A stretch of DNA of 28,904 nt, from the IMG/VR virus record IMGVR_UViG_3300024302_000039, positions 1 to 28,904 of that record; one strand, 5' to 3'. How positions within the stretch are numbered: the first letter of the stretch is position 1; each line of letters begins with the position of its first letter. The notes beneath the pieces are model-generated. The model searched no databases. It was not told where the DNA came from and saw nothing but the letters and a program-made list of their open reading frames with translations. The position numbers and the translations under genes are program-made. Of the stretch, positions 23,686 to 28,904 are shown one piece after another. Origin of the DNA: a virus.

Positions 23686-23863
23686 TTTCTTCCTTTTTGT
23701 TTAGTTGTTCAGAACTATATCCGTTCTCGCCTTATATGTAACTTATATAGAAACAATATGTTCTTTCCTTGAGTCAACATTGAGTCAACATTGAGTCAAG
23801 CTTGAGTGTTGCTATTGATATTGGTATTGTTTTTGCTATTGCTTTATTTAAAGATTTTGGAAA
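23686..23863 (-). promoter_or_regulatory. Control region upstream of the ribbon-helix-helix gene
   Basis: About 180 bp without an ORF, between the exonuclease stop and the ribbon-helix-helix gene. It holds the tandem 11-bp repeats (listed separately), five TATTG-type hexamers (23813-23842), and AT-rich TATATAAG and CATATAAGG boxes on the minus strand near 23733-23749. The repeats carry TTGACT on the minus strand, a -35-like hexamer, but no -10 box lies at 16-18 bases from any of them, so a standard promoter is not proven. Confidence 0.5.
23769..23812. repeat. Four tandem 11-bp repeats (iteron/operator-like)
   Basis: Units TTGAGTCAACA, TTGAGTCAACA, TTGAGTCAAGC and TTGAGTGTTGC follow without spacing; the first two are identical and the third differs at its last two bases. 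The core TTGA-G-TCAA is a near palindrome around one base. An 11-bp period places the sites on one face of the helix. A further core-like copy (TTGAGTCAGG) lies at 24599-24608 inside the exonuclease gene. Confidence 0.85.
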
Positions 23864-24674
23864 CTAAAAAGATACATCACTGTCATCTATTGTGATAGTA
23901 TCAATCATGTCACTTATGTCTTGAACTGTTGTCATAGTTAATGTACCATTGTATTGATGCATATCAACTAATCTCATATTCATTAACATATCTTCAGGTG
24001 TTGAGAATAGATTTACATAATCAGTAAATGTATTAGTCCCACTAGTCAAATCAGCTACAAACTTCCCAGCCTTAACCTTACCCATACCTTTGACTCCTTT
24101 GATGTTATCTGTTGAGTCTCCCTCTATAGATTGGATTAATCTATTAGTGTTAATTTCTACACTATCTAAACCTTTACTCCATTCCCACTTCTTGAAGTTA
24201 AAACATTGAGTAGGTGTTTGATGAATAATATCTTTGTCCATAGCAGATATTAAATAACCTTGATTAGCATACATGATAACTAGATCATCTGCTTCTACTA
24301 TTACATTGACATCACACATAGTTTTAATTCTTTTGTACACTAATGTCTTTAGTTCTCTAACTCTTTCTTTTAGTAACAATCCTGCTTCATCAGTTTGTTT
24401 CTTTCTACTATCTTTATACTCAGGATATATGTCATATCTAAAGTTAGTCTTAGCAGTAAAGCATAAAACAATCTCATCTACATTTGATGCTTTAGTATAA
24501 CATTCTCTTTCGATAGATTTAACTCTACCACTAAAATCAAAGTAAGCTAATTCTAAATCCCATTTATCTCTATATTTATAACAACTAAGAAAAAGAATTG
24601 AGTCAGGCGTCGATTGCTAAATTAATATTATCTTCTCTGTCTTCAGTATTCTCAAGTAATTTCGTTAAACTCAT
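23864..24674 (-). CDS. FEN-type 5'-3' exonuclease, read through a +1 frameshift
   Basis: A 269-residue protein if one base is skipped. The ATG at 24674 (AAGGAGGGG ahead) opens a 23-codon frame, MSLTKLLENTEDREDNINLA then IDA, ending at TGA 24605-24603. Skipping T24605 joins it to DSILFLSCYKYRDKWDLELA and the rest of a flap/5'-3' exonuclease: TNFRYDIYPEYKDSRK (RxxxYPxYKxxR), EADDLVIMYANQG, ISAMDKDI, then the H3TH region SIEGDSTDNIKGVKGMGKVK. The joined IDADSI supplies the first catalytic Asp. The long frame has no ATG of its own, being open from 24616, so the shift is needed for a full enzyme. It acts in primer removal and recombination. Confidence 0.82.
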
Positions 24675-24712
24675 TTTGCAACCCCTCCTTGTGTTAAATT
24701 TTGAATTTCCAT
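24671..24712 (-). CDS. 13-codon leader ORF coupled to the exonuclease gene
   Basis: MEIQNLTQGGVAK, with GGAGGTTTTAA ahead of its ATG. Its last codons contain AAGGAGGGG, the ribosome site of the exonuclease, and its TGA overlaps that gene's ATG (ATGA). This arrangement suits translational coupling. The peptide itself may have no function. Very short, so confidence is limited. Confidence 0.4.
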   Translation of the reverse strand: MEIQNLTQGGVAK

Positions 24713-24722
24713 TTAAAACCTC

Positions 24723-24794
24723 CTACTGATTTTGATTTTCCTCTAAGAGTATTTGATATACTCTTATAACTAATTCCTGTTCCCTTAAACTCAT
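24723..24794 (-). CDS. Possible 23-residue small ORF
   Basis: MSLREQELVIRVYQILLEEN and QNQ, with AAAAGGATAACC ahead of its ATG, the window's usual ribosome site. It overlaps a perfect 9-bp inverted repeat (24744-24766), so the stretch may be regulatory instead of coding. The peptide would be one amphipathic helix. Only the ribosome site and spacing support it. Confidence 0.35.
   Translation of the reverse strand: MSLREQELVIRVYQILLEENQNQ
24744..24766. promoter_or_regulatory. Perfect 9-bp inverted repeat (operator or hairpin)
   Basis: TAAGAGTAT (24744-24752) and ATACTCTTA (24758-24766) are exact inverted copies around TTGAT. They lie between the second ribbon-helix-helix gene and the exonuclease. 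There is no T-run after the stem on the minus strand (AGAGGAAAATCAAAATC), so a terminator is unlikely; an operator for the adjacent regulator is a reasonable guess. Confidence 0.5.
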
Positions 24795-24796
24795 GG

Positions 24797-25015
24797 TTAT
24801 CCTTTTATTAGACTACCAGCATACATATCTACTGCTAGATCTATGATACTTGATTGTGTTCTTCCTGTATCTTCTTGTATCCCCTTAAGTGTTTCCACTG
24901 TGTGTAATCTTAATTTAAAAGATAATTGTTTTTTATCTTCACCTTTAGGTCTTCCTATCTTCTTGTTTTCTTTACTCACGTATAGCTCCTTATAGCTCTT
25001 TTTATGTTTAGGCAT
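24797..25015 (-). CDS. Ribbon-helix-helix (CopG-like) transcription regulator
   Basis: A 72-residue basic protein. Residues 1-30 are Lys-rich with GRPKG, an AT-hook-like minor-groove motif. Residues 30-70 read LSFKLRLHTVETLKGIQEDT and GRTQSSIIDLAVDMYAG, the strand-helix-helix of the CopG/Arc class (LSFKLRLH as the DNA-contact strand, TQSSIIDLAV as the second helix). It is a second regulator of this class within 1.4 kb. A perfect inverted repeat lies just downstream of its gene. It probably represses or activates part of the replication operon. Confidence 0.75.
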   Translation of the reverse strand: MPKHKKSYKELYVSKENKKIGRPKGEDKKQLSFKLRLHTVETLKGIQEDTGRTQSSIIDLAVDMYAGSLIKG

Positions 25016-25052
25016 ACAATGTTTTGCCTAGTAATAGTTTTGCTCTATTTAC

Positions 25053-25364
25053 CTAGTTGCTTAGTTCAAGGATAGCTAACATACTATCTGCATCTATATC
25101 TAAATACTGATTGTAGTTAATATCTTCACTATTAGGTTTAATTTTTGCTAATTCATTAGGAATATCTTCTAATGAGATACCTTTATTCTTTTTACTATGT
25201 TTAAGCAATCCATATATAGCTCCATGAATAGTTCCATAGAAGTAATCTTGATTGTCATAGTTACTAATAATATCTTTACCAGCCATAGTATATATCTTTG
25301 GTTTATCTAATTTATCTGCTAAGATAAAATTATAATTATCTTTCTTTCTAATTACTAGTTTCAT
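25053..25364 (-). CDS. Hypothetical protein
   Basis: A 103-residue protein: [60 protein letters not shown], then an acidic end ([17 protein letters not shown]). A short beta sheet followed by a helix is likely. I recognise no family. It overlaps the pentapeptide-repeat gene by four bases (ATGA type) and is followed by a 37-bp gap before the regulator gene. Confidence 0.55.
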   Translation of the reverse strand: MKLVIRKKDNYNFILADKLDKPKIYTMAGKDIISNYDNQDYFYGTIHGAIYGLLKHSKKNKGISLEDIPNELAKIKPNSEDINYNQYLDIDADSMLAILELSN

Positions 25365-25990
25365 TGTTTGTCCTCCTTGCTTAGTTCAATTAATAATTTT
25401 CCTTTCCATTTATCTTCATAGCAAACCTCTACAATATTAAATATAATAGGTCTAAATTTATTCCACCACTCTAAAGCACCATCATCCATTTCTGCTATCT
25501 CTTCATCACTAAAGCTTTTCCACTCTTCTATCTTATGTCTTCGGCATCCTATCTGCAAGGTATCAAGTGTAAATCCTATTTTATAAGTATCAATTTGCAT
25601 TGTCCTCAATTCCTTCATATTTCCACTTGCTAACAGATTAGCACCTCTTAGATTAGCACCTCTTAGATTAGCACCTCTTAGATCAGCCTCATATAAATTA
25701 GCACCTCTTAGATTAGCCTCATATAAATTAGCACCTCTTAGATCAGCACCACGTAAATCAGCATCTCTTAGATTAGCACCTTCTAGATTAGCACCTCTTA
25801 GATAAGCACCTTCTAGATTAGCACCTCTTAGATTAGCACCATGTAAATCAGCATCTCTTAGATAAGCACCATGTAAATCAGTACCGTTAATAACCGCTTC
25901 TATTACTGCTTCTTTGACTGTATCTTTTTTGCTTTCAAAAATTACTTCTAATGAAAATCTATTTTTTATTTGTATCATCTTATTCTCCAT
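25361..25990 (-). CDS. Pentapeptide-repeat protein with C-terminal domain
   Basis: A 209-residue protein. Residues 37-121 are 17 tandem pentapeptides of the A(N/D)LxG type ([20 protein letters not shown] and similar) that fold as a right-handed quadrilateral beta-helix of about four coils. The C-terminal 85 residues ([55 protein letters not shown]) form a domain that follows pentapeptide repeats in several phage proteins. Some pentapeptide-repeat proteins mimic DNA and bind gyrase, but nothing here proves that. The coding DNA is itself a near-exact 15-bp tandem repeat. Confidence 0.88.
   Translation of the reverse strand: MENKMIQIKNRFSLEVIFESKKDTVKEAVIEAVINGTDLHGAYLRDADLHGANLRGANLEGAYLRGANLEGANLRDADLRGADLRGANLYEANLRGANLYEADLRGANLRGANLRGANLLASGNMKELRTMQIDTYKIGFTLDTLQIGCRRHKIEEWKSFSDEEIAEMDDGALEWWNKFRPIIFNIVEVCYEDKWKGKLLIELSKEDKQ
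25628..25882 (-). repeat. 15-bp tandem repeats encoding the pentapeptides
   Basis: Seventeen 15-bp units in register with the protein repeat. Several are identical or nearly so (plus-strand consensus TTAGATTAGCACCTC and variants with TCAGCATC or ATATAAATTAGC), indicating recent unit duplication and a likely site of copy-number change. Confidence 0.85.
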
Positions 25991-26002
25991 ACATTTCTTA
26001 TG

Positions 26003-26230
26003 TTATTTATTAGGACTAATATATTCAACCCAACCATCTCTTTCTGTACAGTAATCATTTATATCTTCATCAATATTACCATTACCTCTAAATCTCTTAT
26101 ACTTGTCACACCAATAGATATACTCATCATCAAAGGTATCACTATTTAAACTCCAATGTTCTAACCTAAATTTCTTGTTAGGATTAAGAACCATACTTAC
26201 GATTGTTTCTTCTAATTTTAATTTCTTCAT
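26003..26230 (-). CDS. Hypothetical acidic protein
   Basis: A 75-residue protein: MKKLKLEETIVSMVLNPNKK, FRLEHWSLNSDTFDDEYIYW, CDKYKRFRGNGNIDEDINDY. The Trp/Tyr/Asp-rich middle (EHWSLNSDTFDDEYIYWCDK) suggests a small globular domain. Its ATG overlaps the upstream gene's stop (TAATG), so the pair is translationally coupled. No family recognised. Confidence 0.55.
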   Translation of the reverse strand: MKKLKLEETIVSMVLNPNKKFRLEHWSLNSDTFDDEYIYWCDKYKRFRGNGNIDEDINDYCTERDGWVEYISPNK

Positions 26231-26421
26231 TATTCATCTCCCATTATTCTGTCATCTTTCCATTCATCATAAGCTCTACATTGATATTCACTTACATAGC
26301 ATTCATAAGCTTCATTGAGCCATTCATCTTGTTCATCATTTGTTAAATCATTATCAATTAGAAATTCATCTAATTCCTCTAATCCATATTTTACACAATA
26401 CTCTTCATAATCTAATGTCAT
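26230..26421 (-). CDS. Small highly acidic protein
   Basis: A 63-residue protein: MTLDYEEYCVKYGLEELDEF, LIDNDLTNDEQDEWLNEAYE, CYVSEYQCRAYDEWKDDRIM. It has a strong negative charge with three Cys, in the size range of phage DNA-mimic or inhibitor proteins, though this is only a composition-based guess. AAAAGGATAAACA precedes the ATG. The structured element at 26443-26606 lies directly upstream and could control it. Confidence 0.55.
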   Translation of the reverse strand: MTLDYEEYCVKYGLEELDEFLIDNDLTNDEQDEWLNEAYECYVSEYQCRAYDEWKDDRIMGDE

Positions 26422-26442
26422 TGTTTATCCTTTTCTTTAATT

Positions 26443-26606
26443 AATACCCTAAAGAGAATCTATATGGTTGCAACATACCTGTACTTATTCCCCGAATAGT
26501 ACAAAAAATAATATTCCATAAGGCCGTTCCTTTCTAATTAAGCTCATTTATCCTCTGATAAACTACTGCACTGTTCTTGCATTTAATAGACTCTATTTAG
26601 GGTATT
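26443..26606 (-). ncRNA. Structured element bounded by 21-nt inverted repeats
   Basis: Arms 26443-26463 and 26586-26606 are inverted copies matching at 19 of 21 positions, without gaps (outer part AATACCCTAAA / TTTAGGGTATT). On the minus strand one mismatch becomes G-U, so pairing is better there. Inside lie a hairpin at 26481-26502 (GTAC-TATTC stem with a one-base bulge and a three-base loop) and a perfect 6-bp hairpin at 26547-26562 (TTTATC-CTCT-GATAAA). Together they suggest a folded RNA or leader upstream of the acidic gene. No target-site duplication is seen. Two tiny ORFs overlap it. Confidence 0.5.
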
Positions 26607-26624
26607 ATGTATTTAAAACTTTCA

Positions 26625-26681
26625 GATTCTTTTAATCATAGTTTTATAAAAGAATCATGGCTATGCACTGTTGCCATGATT
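26625..26681 (-). terminator. Two mutually exclusive hairpins after the DPPY methyltransferase gene
   Basis: AATCATGGC (26653-26661) pairs with GCCATGATT (26673-26681) around an 11-nt loop; on the minus strand it is followed by CTTTTATAAAAC, a terminator-like T-run. A second perfect repeat, GATTCTTTT (26625-26633) and AAAAGAATC (26648-26656), overlaps the first stem by four bases, so both cannot form at once. The position is seven bases after the methyltransferase stop. Confidence 0.6.
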
Positions 26682-26687
26682 GTGTTA

Positions 26688-27353
26688 TTAGTCTAATCTC
26701 TCGGTTGCTATATTAAAATAGCTTTCATCTAGTTCTATACCTATAAAGTCACGACCTAGATTCTTACAAGCAACACCTGTTGTACCGCTGCCCATAAAAG
26801 GGTCAATAACCGTTTGACATTCATTGGTACTATTACTGACATATAACTCCATCAACTCTATTGGTTTTTCAGTTGGGTGTATTGTCTCTTTGTTATTCTT
26901 ATATTTATGCACTGTTTTTGAACCACACTTATTTATAAATTTCGACTTTCCTTTTTTGCAAAAAATAATATATTCACAGTTTTTCATATACCATTTGTTT
27001 GGTGTAACATTTGCTTTTTCCCACACTAGCAAGTTATGTATATAGAAACCAGCATTTTCTGCTTCTTGCATCATGTCTTTTAAATTTAGTAAATTTGTCA
27101 TAAAATAAGCATGGCTATCATTTTTTAAAATATCAAAACATCTTGGCATCCATTCATTGAATTTTGGTATTTTTCCCATTAGTTGTTTGTTTTTTGTAAG
27201 TATGCCTGATGGTTTCCCTTTAGTTCCATTCTTTCCACCAGTTATTACTTTGTAAGGGGGGTCTGTTATGATTGCATCTACCACTACACCTTTAGCTATC
27301 AACTCATCCATAACAGTCAAGCAGTCACCTTTATATAAATCTATCTTACTCAT
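26688..27353 (-). CDS. Beta-class DNA methyltransferase (DPPY; N6-adenine or N4-cytosine)
   Basis: A 221-residue methyltransferase. Catalytic motif IV IITDPPYKV is at residues 28-36, target-side residues follow, HPTEKP is at 159-164, and the AdoMet-binding motif DPFMGSGTTG at 184-193, with GIELDESYFNIA after it. Motif IV before motif I defines the beta class (CcrM/MboII-like order). DPPY favours adenine N6, but N4-cytosine cannot be excluded. It is short, with a reduced recognition region. It is one of three methyltransferase-like genes here and the likely end of an upstream modification operon, since a terminator-like hairpin follows. Confidence 0.9.
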   Translation of the reverse strand: MSKIDLYKGDCLTVMDELIAKGVVVDAIITDPPYKVITGGKNGTKGKPSGILTKNKQLMGKIPKFNEWMPRCFDILKNDSHAYFMTNLLNLKDMMQEAENAGFYIHNLLVWEKANVTPNKWYMKNCEYIIFCKKGKSKFINKCGSKTVHKYKNNKETIHPTEKPIELMELYVSNSTNECQTVIDPFMGSGTTGVACKNLGRDFIGIELDESYFNIATERLD

Positions 27354-27561
27354 TACTCAATCCTTTCTCTACTACTGTATCTTCTATGCGTTTTGTTCTC
27401 TTTTCAAGTTCTTTTATTTTGTCATCTCTCTTTTTAAACTCTTTAGTCAGTTCTTTATCTATTGACTTGGCTATGGTTTTCAATTTATCCTCATCTATTG
27501 ATGGTTGATTTATCCAAAATACCACCCCGATTACAAGTATTAAAAAAGCAAAATCCATCAT
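27346..27561 (-). CDS. Small membrane-anchored coiled-coil protein
   Basis: A 71-residue protein. Residues 3-17 (DFAFLILVIGVVFWI) form one N-terminal transmembrane helix with a very short outside part, followed by a charged coiled coil (DEDKLKTIAKSIDKELTKEF, KKRDDKIKELEKRTKRIEDT). An alternative ATG one codon later changes little. It lies between two methyltransferase genes and overlaps the DPPY gene by eight bases. A membrane tether for a DNA-modification or host-takeover factor is conceivable, but no family is recognised. Confidence 0.6.
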   Translation of the reverse strand: MMDFAFLILVIGVVFWINQPSIDEDKLKTIAKSIDKELTKEFKKRDDKIKELEKRTKRIEDTVVEKGLSNE

Positions 27562-27573
27562 AAGCAGTCACCT

Positions 27574-28233
27574 CTATATAGATTGTTCATTCATACACTC
27601 CTCGAATAAATACTTATGTTCTCCTGCTTTAGTCCATTGTTCAGCCATTGCTTTTGCAATACCAGGAAAAGTTTTACTTGCTAGTTTTGCTCTTTTGCCA
27701 TCCTTAACAGTTGTACATCTTATGTCATACATCCATTTTTGCATACGCTTACCACTTGGCATATTGTGATATTCTAATTCTGGTTCTATTTCTGTATGTG
27801 GTTTCAGATTAGGCATACCTTTTATCCATAAACAAGTTGTCTTAGTTGCTAAATCTCCGAACATCCAAGGTTGCACAATTTGACTTGGTTTTTTCCATTT
27901 AGTACTCATTATTCCCACTGGATTTTCAATAGCAATTCTTTCACAATCTGCATTTGCTATTTCCATAAACAGATCAATACCTTGCTGTTGTCTTCCATCT
28001 GCAATTTTTTCTGGAAACCATCTTGCTCCACTAACTGCTAAATGAGTACATGGTGGAAATGCTATTATCATATCCCACTTGTCTTTTATTACTTTTACTA
28101 TATCATCTTGGATGTGCCATTCAGGATGTCCTCCACTACATTCTATTATGTCGCAAGAATACGCTTCGTGACCTAGTTTTCTTAATTCGATTGTTACTGC
28201 TTGACTTTCCTCGCAAGCTACTAATATTTTCAT
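27574..28233 (-). CDS. Short C5-methyltransferase-like protein with PPCT motif
   Basis: A 219-residue Rossmann-type enzyme related to C5 cytosine methyltransferases. MKILVACEESQAVTIELRKL replaces motif I, IAFPPCTHLAVSGARWF (57-73) carries the catalytic-type Cys62 in PPC but Thr instead of Gln, AIENPVG (101-107) corresponds to ENV, and RAKLASKTFPGIAKAMAEQW (181-200) to the last motifs. The target-recognition part is very small. This phage-typical group is usually annotated as DNA cytosine methyltransferase; the altered motifs leave open a different substrate, such as a free nucleotide or another modification. The ATG at 28233 is preferred over 28263 because AAAGGA stands eight bases before it and none before the longer start. 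Confidence 0.75.
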   Translation of the reverse strand: MKILVACEESQAVTIELRKLGHEAYSCDIIECSGGHPEWHIQDDIVKVIKDKWDMIIAFPPCTHLAVSGARWFPEKIADGRQQQGIDLFMEIANADCERIAIENPVGIMSTKWKKPSQIVQPWMFGDLATKTTCLWIKGMPNLKPHTEIEPELEYHNMPSGKRMQKWMYDIRCTTVKDGKRAKLASKTFPGIAKAMAEQWTKAGEHKYLFEECMNEQSI

Positions 28234-28266
28234 TTTATTTTCCTTTGTTAATTTCTTTGTCATATT

Positions 28267-28282
28267 TTTATCATATGATAAA
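28267..28282. promoter_or_regulatory. 16-bp perfect palindrome upstream of the C5-like gene
   Basis: TTTATCATATGATAAA is an exact palindrome located 34 bases before the ATG at 28233, in a gap of about 70 bp after the zinc-finger gene. It is a candidate operator or a promoter-associated site. Confidence 0.5.
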
Positions 28283-28305
28283 CTATTGTATTATATGTTT
28301 AGATA

Positions 28306-28904
28306 TTAATCTATTCCTACATCTCTTCTTGAATCATCTAGTGATTCTACATTTCCCTTCATTCCTGTAAACTTACCATATTCAGTAAGAGTGTTAGTTG
28401 GTTCAATATCACCTTGATAAGCTTTATACTTATAGTCTGTTGGTTCAATAACAGTTGCTTTGTTTTTCTTTAACCATTCCTGCTGTAGGTCTATAGCCTT
28501 AGAGGTCATTTGAGTCTTTTGCTTAGTTCTTCTAGCTATTACCATTGAAAGTGATTCTTTAGGTGTTACCTTGGGCATAGATTCAGCTTTAAACATAGGA
28601 ACTTCTATCTTTTTAGATTGAGGTACTACTTTAGGTTTACTCTTTACTTTCTCTTTTATAGTCTTAACTACTAGTTTCTTCTTTGTAGTAGTCTTCTTAG
28701 GTTTAGGTATTACTGATCTATCTTCTCTAAGAGCATGACCTCTCTTCTTTGCTCCTAGTTTACCATTGCAACTATATGAGCAAGTAACTGTCTTTATATT
28801 GTGAGCAATAAAAGGAGTATTACACTGTACACATATCCTATCTATATTGATAGTTGGTCTAACTCTTTCTCTTTGTTTAATAGTATTAACTATCTTTCTA
28901 CATT
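28306..28904 (-). CDS. Zinc-finger, Lys-rich hypothetical protein (5' end outside window)
   Basis: The frame is open to the right edge, giving at least 198 residues; the ATG at 28596 is internal. The visible part starts CRKIVNTIKQRERVRPTINI and contains CVQCNTPFIAHNIKTVTCSY then SCNGKLGAKKRG, a CxxC...CxxxC zinc site (about residues 25-47 of the visible part). A long basic linker of Lys, Thr and Pro follows (IPKPKKTTTKKKLVVKTIKE), then a C-terminal region (SLSMVIARRTKQKTQMTSKA, KKNKATVIEPTDYKYKAYQG). It is likely nucleic-acid binding. No specific family is recognised, and the missing N terminus may hold a further domain. Confidence 0.65.
   Translation of the reverse strand, partial: CRKIVNTIKQRERVRPTINIDRICVQCNTPFIAHNIKTVTCSYSCNGKLGAKKRGHALREDRSVIPKPKKTTTKKKLVVKTIKEKVKSKPKVVPQSKKIEVPMFKAESMPKVTPKESLSMVIARRTKQKTQMTSKAIDLQQEWLKKNKATVIEPTDYKYKAYQGDIEPTNTLTEYGKFTGMKGNVESLDDSRRDVGID

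Noticed and set aside
23733-23777. A standard sigma-70 promoter using TTGACT in the tandem repeats
   Set aside because: No -10-like hexamer stands 16-18 bases from any copy; the closest TATATA is about 22 bases away.
25628-25882. CRISPR array
   Set aside because: The repeats are contiguous 15-bp units in frame with a pentapeptide protein and have no spacers.
26460-26547. Two overlapping tiny minus-strand ORFs (20 residues at 26485-26547, MSLIRKERPYGILFFVLFGE; 19 residues at 26460-26519, MEYYFLYYSGNKYRYVATI), each with a purine-rich ribosome site
   Set aside because: They overlap each other in different frames and lie inside a strongly paired RNA element; length is too small to support coding by sequence alone.
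26443-26606. Insertion-sequence or MITE interpretation of the inverted-repeat element
   Set aside because: No target-site duplication at the edges, no transposase, and a better fit of the pairing to a minus-strand RNA.
28306-28596. A complete 96-residue gene starting at 28596
   Set aside because: The frame continues without a stop to the right edge and includes a Cys-rich zinc site upstream, so the gene is longer and cut by the window.
1-28904. tRNA genes
   Set aside because: Reading both strands for T-loop-like TTCGA motifs in a tRNA context found only hits inside protein genes without a cloverleaf; a covariance search would be needed to exclude unusual ones.

Overview
The window is a piece of an AT-rich tailed-phage genome (Caudoviricetes, most likely podovirus-like). 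Coding is dense, with start/stop overlaps, short intergenic gaps and Shine-Dalgarno sites of the AAGGA or AGGAGG type. No integrase, rRNA, tRNA or bacterial housekeeping gene is visible, so a lytic phage is the simplest reading. The host cannot be named. AT-rich codon use and an M15-peptidase endolysin without a signal peptide would suit an AT-rich aquatic Gram-negative bacterium, but that is inference. Terminase, portal and capsid genes are absent and probably lie left of the window; a replicative DNA polymerase may lie beyond the right edge.

Left half (2-13777, plus strand), virion and lysis genes: the C-terminal part of a tail fibre, an intercalated HNH homing endonuclease, two beta-helix tailspikes sharing an N-terminal anchor (the first ending in a self-cleaving S74 chaperone), a small tail-assembly candidate, a lysis cassette (YfiM-like membrane protein, small helical protein, coiled-coil/TM holin candidate, M15 peptidase), a tail-collar protein, a beta-propeller-like tail nozzle candidate, a 53-residue helical protein, a GNAT protein, and three large internal/ejection candidates. 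The first of these three carries a second S74-type domain. A GTAA-loop hairpin separates this block from the convergent right half.

Right half (13796-28904, minus strand), DNA metabolism and modification: a MazG-type pyrophosphohydrolase, a DUF3310 protein, a GIY-YIG-like nuclease, an SSB-like protein with an acidic tail, an Erf annealing protein, a DUF3987-type ATPase with a primase-polymerase (separated by an HNH-NUMOD1 endonuclease and a small ORF), a C5 cytosine methyltransferase, an ABC-ATPase/GNAT fusion, two ribbon-helix-helix regulators, a FEN-type 5'-3' exonuclease that is read only if ribosomes shift +1 at a UGA-C, a pentapeptide-repeat protein, a beta-class DPPY methyltransferase, a short C5-methyltransferase-like protein, and a zinc-finger protein cut by the window edge. 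The modification genes suggest heavy alteration of phage DNA, presumably against host restriction.

The best leads are: (1) the +1 frameshift in the exonuclease, exactly at its first catalytic Asp motif; (2) a 164-nt element bounded by 21-nt near-perfect inverted repeats, next to two mutually exclusive hairpins (26443-26681); (3) the ABC-ATPase/acetyltransferase fusion among DNA-modification genes; (4) four tandem 11-bp repeats just upstream of a previously untracked ribbon-helix-helix gene. Several short genes (8495-8656, 13796-13948, 14297-14425, 16124-16291, 23518-23685) were recovered by reading the gaps directly.
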